A stretch of 6,011 nucleotides of DNA. Origin: Candidatus Poseidoniaceae archaeon. GTDB taxonomy: Archaea > Thermoplasmatota > Poseidoniia > Poseidoniales > Poseidoniaceae. The stretch lies in NCBI GenBank assembly GCA_022452125.1, contig JAKURJ010000047.1, positions 1-6,011 on the forward strand, written 5' to 3'. Position numbers and translations under genes: made by a program. Positions 1 to 5,851 of the stretch are shown in pieces. Every line of letters starts with the position of its first letter. The stretch's first letter is position 1. Under the pieces are notes generated by a model. It ran no database searches. It saw only the letters and a program-made list of their open reading frames with translations, and was not told the origin of the DNA.

Positions 1-1854
1 AGAAACCGAAGTCTTGCGAATGCGAGTAAATGGTCAGATGTTCTTTCTCCAACAATAGATGGAGGGTGGTGTGGTAATCAATCGACAGCTGAAGAAATAG
101 CAGCCTTTCAAACCACGATGCTTTTGCTACCAAAGGATTCCAACTTCGGCATAGCATGTCCTTCATTTCCCGGAGCATCTGAATTGACACCACCTGATTC
201 TGATGAGATTTTGTGGATGATTTGGCTCGACTCATCGGATAGAGAAGCACCTGTAACCGACTGGAATACTCTCAATCTTTGGGCGGAAAAGGTGAGCGAA
301 AATACCGATTTCGAGATTGAAGGTGTTGGAATCAACATGCTTTTCCAAAAATCAAAAAATATCGCTGAGGATGACCTTAAATCAATTCTAATCCCTTCAG
401 CATTCTTCTTGGTAGCAGTAATGTATGCTATCATTCGAGACTGGAAGTTATGTGCTGTAACGCTTGGAAGCGTCGGCCTAGTAATAGTTGCAGAAATAGG
501 TATACTCTCAGCTGCTAGTGTGCAGATTTCAATAATCGACGCTATCGCATTCCCAATTATTCTAGCAGTCGCAGTAGATGGCGCCTTTTGGTACTGTAAA
601 TCATCAAGAAGTAGAGAGGAAGTGCGCTCGTTATTGTTATTAGCAATGGTTACTACATTAGCAGCAGTCTCACTTTCGATTTTTTCACCAATTAAGGCAC
701 AAAACACCTTGGCTTTGATGATGATAATCGGTATATTCCTAGACTGGCTGTTGACCAGATTTGTACTCGAAGATTTCTACATGAGTAGAAGGGAAGATGT
801 TTCGGTTACAAATGAAAATATCTTGCTAAGCGACTCAAATAACAGAATTTGGGCATGGCCAGTTTGTCTAGCATTAATGGCTTTGGTAACTGCAATATCT
901 CCACCAGGAGTCGAAGTATTTGACGTAAACCAATTCTTATCCGAAGATGACCCCGCACTAGATGAATTTGAAGAATTACAAAACCAATACCTCATCGCGT
1001 CAAGTACCGTAACGTGGGTAATTATCGACGTTGAAGGCGACTCACACGCAGATTACCTCAAAGCCGTCAATATTCAGAAGCAAATCGGACAACACCCTAG
1101 TGTCATATCATTTGAGACTGGGCTATACGAAACACCACTCGTGATGGGAATGCCATACGGGTATGAAAGCCAAAATAACGCCACAATTGACTGGATTTCA
1201 CAAACTAATGATGGCTCATCATTGCTCGACGACCATAGGTTACAGTCAGATGGTGAAACTATCGCCCTTGTAATTGGAATTTTCATAGATGGAGGGAATG
1301 CTAATGCTGCACTCGATTTCAAGGATGATGTATCAAATTTAGTCGATGATTATGAAACTGGATACACAATTGGTGGAGAATTGATTACAGGTGCTGCATT
1401 GGCAGAAGAATTTGATGACACTAGGATCTTCCAAATCCTCGCTGCAGGTTTCTGTGTTTTCTTAATTGCATTATTTGTATCTAGGTCTCCAACTAGAGCA
1501 ATGCGCATTGCAGTAGGAACAATTGCAATCGGGGCGGCTGTGGACGGATTCGCAAGTATAATCGGTGAACGAGGCGTAAGCACTGCTCCTGCAGTACTTC
1601 TAGGCATGGGCTTCGCCGCTGACTACTTGTCTCATGCAAGTGCAGGTCACAGAGAAACAAAAAGTGACAACTTTGCTAGATGGGGGGCCGCCATCACCTC
1701 AATTTCGATATTTGTGTTACTAACATTCGCTCAATTCCCTCCTGCAAAACAAACTGGGCAGCTTCTCACAATCAGTATTCTACTCTCCGTCGTATTAGCA
1801 ACTACTCTCAAAGAAGTAGGAATATTGCATAAGCCAATTGATTGTGAAGAGTAG
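1..1854 (+). CDS. RND-superfamily (MMPL/HAE3-like) exporter, 5'-truncated by the window
   Basis: This is an integral membrane protein of the RND superfamily, probably a proton-driven exporter of lipids, hydrophobic compounds or other substrates; the substrate cannot be read from the sequence. The frame is open from base 1, so 617 residues are present and the ATG at 118 is an internal Met, not the start. The visible order is: end of the first extracytoplasmic porter domain (about residues 1-127), five hydrophobic segments corresponding to TM2-TM6 (about 128-262), TM7 (about 283-300), a second porter domain of about 170 residues opening with the family-like FLSEDDPALDEFEEL, then TM8-TM12 (about 477-610). 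TM4 carries AVAVDGAF with the buried Asp at residue 193 (codon 577-579), and TM10 carries GMGFAADYLSH with Asp541. These are the positions of the proton-relay acids in RND pumps; the TM4 Asp is followed by Gly rather than the more usual Tyr. Only TM1 and the start of porter domain 1 are missing. Superfamily call is confident; subfamily is not. Confidence 0.88.
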   Translation, partial: RNRSLANASKWSDVLSPTIDGGWCGNQSTAEEIAAFQTTMLLLPKDSNFGIACPSFPGASELTPPDSDEILWMIWLDSSDREAPVTDWNTLNLWAEKVSENTDFEIEGVGINMLFQKSKNIAEDDLKSILIPSAFFLVAVMYAIIRDWKLCAVTLGSVGLVIVAEIGILSAASVQISIIDAIAFPIILAVAVDGAFWYCKSSRSREEVRSLLLLAMVTTLAAVSLSIFSPIKAQNTLALMMIIGIFLDWLLTRFVLEDFYMSRREDVSVTNENILLSDSNNRIWAWPVCLALMALVTAISPPGVEVFDVNQFLSEDDPALDEFEELQNQYLIASSTVTWVIIDVEGDSHADYLKAVNIQKQIGQHPSVISFETGLYETPLVMGMPYGYESQNNATIDWISQTNDGSSLLDDHRLQSDGETIALVIGIFIDGGNANAALDFKDDVSNLVDDYETGYTIGGELITGAALAEEFDDTRIFQILAAGFCVFLIALFVSRSPTRAMRIAVGTIAIGAAVDGFASIIGERGVSTAPAVLLGMGFAADYLSHASAGHRETKSDNFARWGAAITSISIFVLLTFAQFPPAKQTGQLLTISILLSVVLATTLKEVGILHKPIDCEE

Positions 1855-1908
1855 ATTTTGCAAAGTTTCGAGATAAAGAAAGACTTTGTATTGTCAACCA
1901 CGAAGGAC

Positions 1909-1912
1909 GGAG
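1909..1912 (+). promoter_or_regulatory. Shine-Dalgarno site for the NTF2-like gene at 1919
   Basis: GGAG lies 6 nt before the ATG at 1919, within a purine-rich run (AAGGACGGAG). It supports 1919 as the start over the in-frame ATG at 1925. The presence of a ribosome binding site, and only a weak TATA candidate in the 64-bp gap after the exporter gene, suggest cotranscription with the exporter. The same gap also has a weak imperfect hairpin (CAAAGT at 1861-1866 with ACTTTG at 1883-1888). Confidence 0.5.
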
Positions 1913-1918
1913 TAAGGG

Positions 1919-2386
1919 ATGAACATGGTCGATGAAGCAGACGTAAACATTGCACAGAAAGCGTGGGGCGACGGAATTGTGGCTATTGCAAGTGCCCACC
2001 ATTCCGACGGAGATTACGTCGATATTGCCCGTAACCATGTGGAAACATTGTATGCATACGACATTGGTACAGTTTTATTCAAGCCTACTCTAGCTGCAGT
2101 TGAACAATTTCGTCCAAACTTTGAGAGCGCTCTATCTTACTTCGTAGCCTCAAATAATGCATGCCCTGAGGACAAGGGATTTGCAATCAAGGGCTGGACT
2201 AATGTCAGGTTCGAAAATTCTGATATAATCCTCAGAGATGATTCTGCCATTGCAATGGGGAACTATTTCTTCACCACACCAGAAGGTGATGAAGTCAAGG
2301 TAGAGTACACCTTTGGATACATTGTCGATTCATCAGGTAATCTCCGCATCAATTTGCATCATTCCTCAATGCCAGCAACCAACTAA
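1919..2386 (+). CDS. NTF2-like (SnoaL / CaMKII-association-type) small protein with LHHSS C-terminus
   Basis: A 155-residue soluble protein with no signal peptide or membrane segment. The pattern is that of an NTF2-like alpha+beta cone: an N-terminal helical half with AQKAWGDGIVAI (12-23) and LYAYDIGTVLFKPT (44-57), a middle helix ALSYFV (71-76), then beta strands with GWTNVRFEN (92-100), IAMGNYFFTTPEGDEVKVEY (111-130) and the terminal strand LRINLHHSSMP (142-152). The paired histidines before Ser-Ser recall NTF2-fold proteins related to the CaMKII association domain. From memory, close homologues in marine bacteria are often labelled phosphoribosyl-AMP cyclohydrolase; I see none of the Cys/His metal motifs of HisI, so I regard that name as a misannotation. 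The biochemical role is unknown: a small-molecule-binding or isomerase/hydratase-like pocket, or a dimerisation module, are both possible. It sits 64 bp after the exporter gene and 55 bp before a second NTF2-like gene. The fold call is fairly confident; the function is open. Confidence 0.8.
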   Translation: MNMVDEADVNIAQKAWGDGIVAIASAHHSDGDYVDIARNHVETLYAYDIGTVLFKPTLAAVEQFRPNFESALSYFVASNNACPEDKGFAIKGWTNVRFENSDIILRDDSAIAMGNYFFTTPEGDEVKVEYTFGYIVDSSGNLRINLHHSSMPATN

Positions 2387-2399
2387 TCCATATCGGTTA

Positions 2400-2416
2400 T
2401 TTTTGATAATATTTTT
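2400..2416 (+). terminator. possible T-rich archaeal terminator after the NTF2-like gene
   Basis: Two TTTTT tracts (2400-2404 and 2412-2416) begin 14 nt after the stop codon at 2386. Archaeal RNA polymerase commonly terminates at such U-rich tracts in the non-template strand. The second tract is also the left arm of the palindrome at 2408-2427, so this stretch may serve as terminator for the upstream gene, promoter for the next one, or both. Low certainty from sequence alone. Confidence 0.3.
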
Positions 2417-2432
2417 CGAAAAATATTGTCAA
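2403..2432. repeat. AT-rich palindrome, candidate operator/TATA region
   Basis: Bases 2408-2427 form a perfect 20-bp palindrome (AATATTTTTCGAAAAATATT) centred on CG at 2417/2418. The symmetry continues outward to 2403-2432 with one mismatched pair (T2407/G2428, which would be a U-G wobble in RNA). It lies wholly in the 55-bp gap between the two NTF2-like genes, and its centre is about 25 nt before the ATG at 2442, where the TATA box of a leaderless archaeal transcript would sit. It could be a binding site for a dimeric repressor overlapping the promoter, or a transcript hairpin; having no natural loop, it looks more like a DNA-level operator. The palindrome is directly visible; the role is inferred. 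Confidence 0.55.
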
Positions 2433-2441
2433 TCAATCTAT

Positions 2442-2816
2442 ATGCCTCTGGCCAATGGGTCGGTTATGTCGATTATATCCGCATACAATGAGGCCTGGGA
2501 AAATGGAGATGTAGACGCTCTTGCAGAAATTATTCACGATGATTTCGTGTTCAATCCACATGTAGGTGGAATAACAATGGGCAAATCCGACCTTCTCGGA
2601 TTCGCTGGCTCAGATGGCGGGCCAAGATCAGAAAATGACAGAATTCTATTCGAAAATGATTCCGTGGGAGTCGCTCACTCTATCGTTCACTTCTCAAATG
2701 GTTCTGCTTCCGAGGCAGTCTTGTCATTCATGAAATTCAAGGATGGAAAAATCATCTCTATGGAAACAGGTGCAACACCACTTTCTGATGACTACAAACT
2801 TGTAGGCCAAGAGTGA
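2442..2816 (+). CDS. SnoaL-like / NTF2-fold small protein
   Basis: A 124-residue soluble protein with the opening helix pair and first strand typical of SnoaL-like domains: IISAYNEAWENGDVDALAEI (11-30) followed by IHDDFVFNPHVGG (31-43), then MGKSDLLGFAGS (46-57), and alternating strands RILFENDSVGVAHSIVHF (67-84), AVLSFMKFKDGKIISMETG (92-110). The length of about 115-130 residues is normal for the family. The fold is used for polyketide cyclases, ketosteroid isomerase-like enzymes, hydrolases and non-catalytic binding proteins, so no reaction can be assigned; the acidic/His cluster (H32, D33, D34, H40) could line the pocket. The start at 2442 lies just after the palindrome and has no Shine-Dalgarno site, consistent with a leaderless transcript; the ATG at 2466 is an alternative that removes eight residues and still keeps the domain. 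A longer reading from 2313 would overlap the previous gene by 74 bp and add residues unlike this domain, so it was not used. Confidence 0.78.
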   Translation: MPLANGSVMSIISAYNEAWENGDVDALAEIIHDDFVFNPHVGGITMGKSDLLGFAGSDGGPRSENDRILFENDSVGVAHSIVHFSNGSASEAVLSFMKFKDGKIISMETGATPLSDDYKLVGQE

Positions 2817-2861
2817 AATCTGTCACTCTGCGGATTTTCTAGAATCGAATACCGTGATTTC

Positions 2862-2877
2862 AAACGACTCGTCGTTT
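2862..2877. repeat. short inverted repeat in the gap before gatD
   Basis: AAACGAC and GTCGTTT flank a 2-nt centre (TC), giving a 16-bp near-palindrome. As RNA it would form a 6-bp stem with a CTCG loop. It lies 46 nt after the stop of the upstream SnoaL-like gene and about 10 nt before the candidate gatD TATA box, so it may be an upstream operator or a hairpin at the 3' end of the upstream transcript. The symmetry is visible; any function is inference. Confidence 0.35.
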
Positions 2878-2885
2878 AGCAATCT

Positions 2886-2901
2886 TGGTTTAATTCAACC
2901 A
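2886..2901 (+). promoter_or_regulatory. candidate gatD promoter (TATA-like element inside an inverted repeat)
   Basis: TTTAATTC at 2889-2896 resembles an archaeal TATA box and would place transcription start near 2915-2920, roughly 20 nt before the gatD ATG at 2937. It is framed by a perfect 5-bp inverted repeat, TGGTT at 2886-2890 and AACCA at 2897-2901. There is no good Shine-Dalgarno site just before the gatD ATG, which agrees with a short leader. The match is weak, so this is tentative. Confidence 0.3.
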
Positions 2902-2936
2902 CTAACATTCAAGAGGCTTCAGATTTAGGCTACATC

Positions 2937-4250
2937 ATGGTAGAGATGCCATCTATCGGAAAGCGTGTCAAGTTAGTGGCCGATGGACCAGCTGGAAGTA
3001 CTTCTCACGAAGGAGTGGTATTACCAGGAGCAGCTCAAGACCACATCACAATAAAATTAGCCAATGGATACAATGTTAGTTATCCATTTGACATGGTGAA
3101 AACCATTGAAGAGATAGGCGATTCAAGCACTTCTGAAACGACCAACTTATCCGTTGAACAGAACCAAGACTTACCCAAAGTCACCATCATCCACACCGGT
3201 GGAACTATCGCATCAAAGGTCGACTACGCTACGGGTGCAGTAATTGCAAGATTTGAGCCTGAAGAGTTGTTAGCAAGCGTTCCCGAGATTCTAGAAATCG
3301 CAAATATCGATGCCAAAAAGATTGGCAACATGTGGTCGGATGATATCAGACCAGTACACTGGAATATGATGATTGATGCTTGTCAAGAGGCGTTTGATTC
3401 TGGTTCTGTGGGAGTGGTCATTACTCATGGAACCGATACGCTTCATGTAAGTGCTTCAGCACTATCGTTCGCTTTTGCAGGAGGTGGCGGTAAACCAGCA
3501 GGCAGGATTGTTTTCACAGGCTCACAGAGATCGTCAGATAGAGCATCCTCCGATGCGACTGAAAACTTGCTCTCTGCAGTATATTGGGCGGCAAATGGTG
3601 CAGAGGTTTCTGGAGACGGTGATGCTGCAGTAACAGTGATGCACGCTGGTTCAGGAGACGGTGTTTGCGCAGTAAGCCCGGGCGTAGGGGTTAGGAAAAT
3701 GCACTCGACAAGGAGAGATGCTTTCCAAATGGTGAACGGAGAGAGGATCAGTGAGATTTCAATCTCTAGAGAAGGACTTAGCCACACACCTGTTTCTAAG
3801 CCTCAAAACAGAGAAGTTACCAAACCCACAAAGTATGACGCTACTATCAAAATCGCTCAATTCATCGCAGGACCTCACTTGCATTCTGACCTTATTGAGG
3901 CTGCCCAGAAGGCAGACTACTCTGCCATTATCATCCACGGCACGGGATTAGGGCATCTACCTATTGAGAACTCAAACGGAGATGCACCAGAAAACGATGA
4001 ACTCGCAAATACAATTGAGCACTCTTCTATTCCTGTAATAGTAGCTAGTCAGTGTATCAATGGACCTGTCGATTTGAATGTTTATTCCAAAGGTAGAAAC
4101 CAGCAAGAAATCGGGGTATTGGGCCATGGCTCAACCGCATCACCTGAAGCATTACTAGCGAAAGTTCACTGGGCCTTATCCAATGGTAAGGACCTGACAA
4201 TTTTATCTGAAAACCTGTGTGGAGAGAACGAATCCTCGCTCATGAACTAA
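2937..4250 (+). CDS. gatD: Glu-tRNA(Gln) amidotransferase subunit D
   Basis: GatD is the asparaginase-like subunit of the archaeal GatDE complex. It releases ammonia from an amide donor (asparagine or glutamine) so that GatE can convert Glu-tRNA(Gln) to Gln-tRNA(Gln) in the cytoplasm. The protein has 437 residues, normal for the family. Residues 1-60 are the small GatD N-terminal barrel (IGKRVKLV, HEGVVLPG, ITIKLANGYNVSY). After a polar linker the type I asparaginase domain starts at about 81. The expected catalytic residues are present: Thr90 in HTGGTIAS, Thr166-Asp167 in HGTDT, and Lys254 in GVRKMHSTRRDAF. GSQRSSDRASSDA (195-207) and the C-terminal lobe motifs HGTGLGH (334-340), ASQCINGPVDLNVYSKGR (370-387) and ENLCGE (425-430) follow. 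ATG 2937 is used; ATG 2946 is a possible alternative that also keeps the domain. The gene lies 38 bp upstream of the carboxyltransferase on the same strand, probably one transcript. The gatE partner is not in the window. Family call is very confident. Confidence 0.96.
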   Translation: MVEMPSIGKRVKLVADGPAGSTSHEGVVLPGAAQDHITIKLANGYNVSYPFDMVKTIEEIGDSSTSETTNLSVEQNQDLPKVTIIHTGGTIASKVDYATGAVIARFEPEELLASVPEILEIANIDAKKIGNMWSDDIRPVHWNMMIDACQEAFDSGSVGVVITHGTDTLHVSASALSFAFAGGGGKPAGRIVFTGSQRSSDRASSDATENLLSAVYWAANGAEVSGDGDAAVTVMHAGSGDGVCAVSPGVGVRKMHSTRRDAFQMVNGERISEISISREGLSHTPVSKPQNREVTKPTKYDATIKIAQFIAGPHLHSDLIEAAQKADYSAIIIHGTGLGHLPIENSNGDAPENDELANTIEHSSIPVIVASQCINGPVDLNVYSKGRNQQEIGVLGHGSTASPEALLAKVHWALSNGKDLTILSENLCGENESSLMN

Positions 4251-4272
4251 CCGTTTCAATCAATAACCGCAA

Positions 4273-4277
4273 AGGAG
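4273..4277 (+). promoter_or_regulatory. Shine-Dalgarno site deciding the carboxyltransferase start
   Basis: AGGAG lies 11 nt before the ATG at 4289 in the 38-bp gap after gatD. It supports 4289 as the start rather than the upstream in-frame ATG at 4217, which would overlap the end of gatD by 34 bp. An in-frame GTG at 4277 overlaps the site and is less likely. Confidence 0.6.
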
Positions 4278-4288
4278 TGGAAGAAAAC

Positions 4289-5851
4289 ATGTCAAGAGAT
4301 TCTAGTGACGCTCTTGAGGACTTGAGGTACCGTCGTGAAAAGGCCCACATGGGTGGTGGCATCAAGAGACAAGAGAGCATTCGTGCATCCGGTAGAGGCA
4401 CTGCTCGAGACAGAATTCGCAATCTCTTGGACGAAGATTCATTCGTAGAAATCGACACTTTCCTCACGCACAGAACATCCGACCATGGAATGTTCATGCA
4501 TGAGACTCTTGGAGACGGCGTAGTTTGTGGCCACGGTACTGTTGATGGAAGGAGAATCTATTGTTTCGCACAAGATTTCTCTGTACACGGCGGCTCTATG
4601 GGCGAAATGCACGCCAAGAAAATCTCCAAAGTTGTCGAAATGGCCGAGCGCTCTAAAGTACCAATCGTTGGAATTTGGGACGGCGGCGGGCAGTGCGCCC
4701 AAGACGGAGTTGCATCACTTGGGGGAACTGGCGAATTGCTAGACAGGCTGGTTCAGTGTTCAGGACGCATACCGATGATCTCACTGGTCTTGGGACCAGT
4801 AGTTGGTGTTTCATCATTAGGAGCAAGCCTAGCAGATTTCACAATCCTAGGCAATGAACACGGACAGCTGTTCATGTCCTCTCCATTGGAAACACCAGAA
4901 TGCATCAATGGAGAAGTCGATGCTGCAGGATTAGGTGGAGCAACATTGCATGCAAGCCGTTCAGGAATTGCATGTTTGATTGCTGATGATGAGGAAGAGG
5001 CTTGTGCGCTTGCTGCAGACATCCTTGGATTCCTACCGGACAACAATTTGTCAAGCCCCCCTGTGGAATTAACAGCGGATGATCCGGCTAGACTTAGCCC
5101 AGAACTTACCACCTTAGTTCCCGATAATCCAAATCGACCTTATGACATGGTCAAAGTCATTGAAGAGATTGTTGATGATGGCATCTTCATGGAATTATTC
5201 AACTCCTACGCAGAGAACATAATCATCGGATTCGCTAGGCTCGATGGCAAAACCATAGGGGTTGTAGCAAACCAACCCAAGGTCTTAGCAGGATGTTTAG
5301 ACATAGATGCATCAATCAAAGCCGCTAGATTCATTCGAACCTGTGACGCTTTCAACATACCATTGGTAACCTTCGAAGACGTCCCTGGTTTCCTGCCGGG
5401 TGTGGTCCAAGAATGGGGTGGCATTATTCGCCACGGAGCAAAGTTACTCTTTGCGTATGCAGAAGCTACCGTTCCAAAAATGACTTTGGTTACACGCAAG
5501 GCATACGGTGGGGCCTATCTCGCTATGAGTTGTAAGCATCTTCAATCAGACTACAACATCGCATGGCCAACTGCAGAGCTAGCTGTTATGGGAGCAGAAG
5601 GTGCTGTGAATATCATCCACCGAAGAGAAATTGCCGCTGCGGATGATGATAAAAAAGAAGAAACTAGATTGCAATTAGTTGAGGAGTACAAAACTAAGTT
5701 TGGCGACCCTTATGTCGCCGCTCGGAATGGTTGGCTTGATGACGTCATTGAACCAGAGGAAAGTAGATTGAGGCTTATTCGCGCACTCAGAATACTTTCA
5801 TCCAAGAGAGAATGGTCTCCACCAAAGAAACACGGCAACATTCCATTGTGA
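4289..5851 (+). CDS. acyl-CoA carboxylase carboxyltransferase (beta) subunit, PccB/AccD-type
   Basis: A 520-residue subunit that transfers carboxyl from carboxybiotin to an acyl-CoA, usually acetyl- or propionyl-CoA, in a cytoplasmic complex with biotin carboxylase and biotin carrier proteins. It is full length with the family opening (LEDLRYRREKAHMGGG, 9-24, then TARDRIRNLLDEDSFVEID) and ending (PPKKHGNIPL). The C-domain is strongly conserved: VANQPKVLAGCLDIDASIKA (326-345), FEDVPGFLPG (362-371), GGIIRHGAKLLFAYAEATVP (377-396), RKAYGGAYLAM (403-413), WPTAELAVMGAEGAV (426-440). The N-domain keeps FAQDFSVHGGSMGE (93-106) and LGGATLHASRSG (215-226), but two usually invariant loops differ: DSGGARIQEG is DGGGQCAQDG (131-140), and GPCAGGAVYSPAL is GPVVGVSSLGASL (169-181). 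The residue after GGAY is Leu411, whereas propionyl-CoA-preferring bacterial enzymes have Asp there. The substrate is therefore uncertain, and a specialised or non-propionyl role is possible. Probably cotranscribed with gatD; no biotin carboxylase or carrier gene is in the window. Confidence 0.93.
   Translation: MSRDSSDALEDLRYRREKAHMGGGIKRQESIRASGRGTARDRIRNLLDEDSFVEIDTFLTHRTSDHGMFMHETLGDGVVCGHGTVDGRRIYCFAQDFSVHGGSMGEMHAKKISKVVEMAERSKVPIVGIWDGGGQCAQDGVASLGGTGELLDRLVQCSGRIPMISLVLGPVVGVSSLGASLADFTILGNEHGQLFMSSPLETPECINGEVDAAGLGGATLHASRSGIACLIADDEEEACALAADILGFLPDNNLSSPPVELTADDPARLSPELTTLVPDNPNRPYDMVKVIEEIVDDGIFMELFNSYAENIIIGFARLDGKTIGVVANQPKVLAGCLDIDASIKAARFIRTCDAFNIPLVTFEDVPGFLPGVVQEWGGIIRHGAKLLFAYAEATVPKMTLVTRKAYGGAYLAMSCKHLQSDYNIAWPTAELAVMGAEGAVNIIHRREIAAADDDKKEETRLQLVEEYKTKFGDPYVAARNGWLDDVIEPEESRLRLIRALRILSSKREWSPPKKHGNIPL

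Noticed and set aside
118..120. ATG at 118 as the true start of the RND exporter
   Set aside because: The frame is open from base 1 and the residues before 118 read as a plausible porter-domain sequence; a start there would remove TM1 and most of porter domain 1.
108..707. 199-codon open frame on the minus strand inside the exporter gene
   Set aside because: It is antisense to a clearly coding region with conserved RND motifs, and its translation shows no recognisable domain.
1859..1890. Hairpin CAAAGT/ACTTTG as a terminator after the exporter gene
   Set aside because: The stem is short with wobble pairs, the loop is long, and no T tract follows; it may be chance.
1919..2386. HisI (phosphoribosyl-AMP cyclohydrolase) identity for the first small gene
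   Set aside because: No HisI-type Cys/His metal-binding motifs are visible, and there are no histidine-biosynthesis neighbours.
2313..2441. N-terminal extension of the second NTF2-like gene to an ATG at 2313
   Set aside because: It overlaps the previous gene by 74 bp, runs through the palindrome, and adds Cys/Ile/Phe-rich residues that do not fit a SnoaL-like domain, which begins after 2442.
2937..4250. Stand-alone L-asparaginase instead of GatD
   Set aside because: The extra N-terminal barrel domain (residues 1-60), the RKMHSTRRDAF motif and the total length are those of GatD.
4217..4288. N-terminal extension of the carboxyltransferase to ATG 4217
   Set aside because: It overlaps gatD by 34 bp, while ATG 4289 has an AGGAG site before it and gives the usual family N-terminus.
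4753..5112. 119-codon minus-strand open frame inside the carboxyltransferase, and similar antisense frames at 3443-3787 and 5206-5499
   Set aside because: All lie opposite strongly conserved enzyme-coding sequence and have composition expected of antisense shadows.
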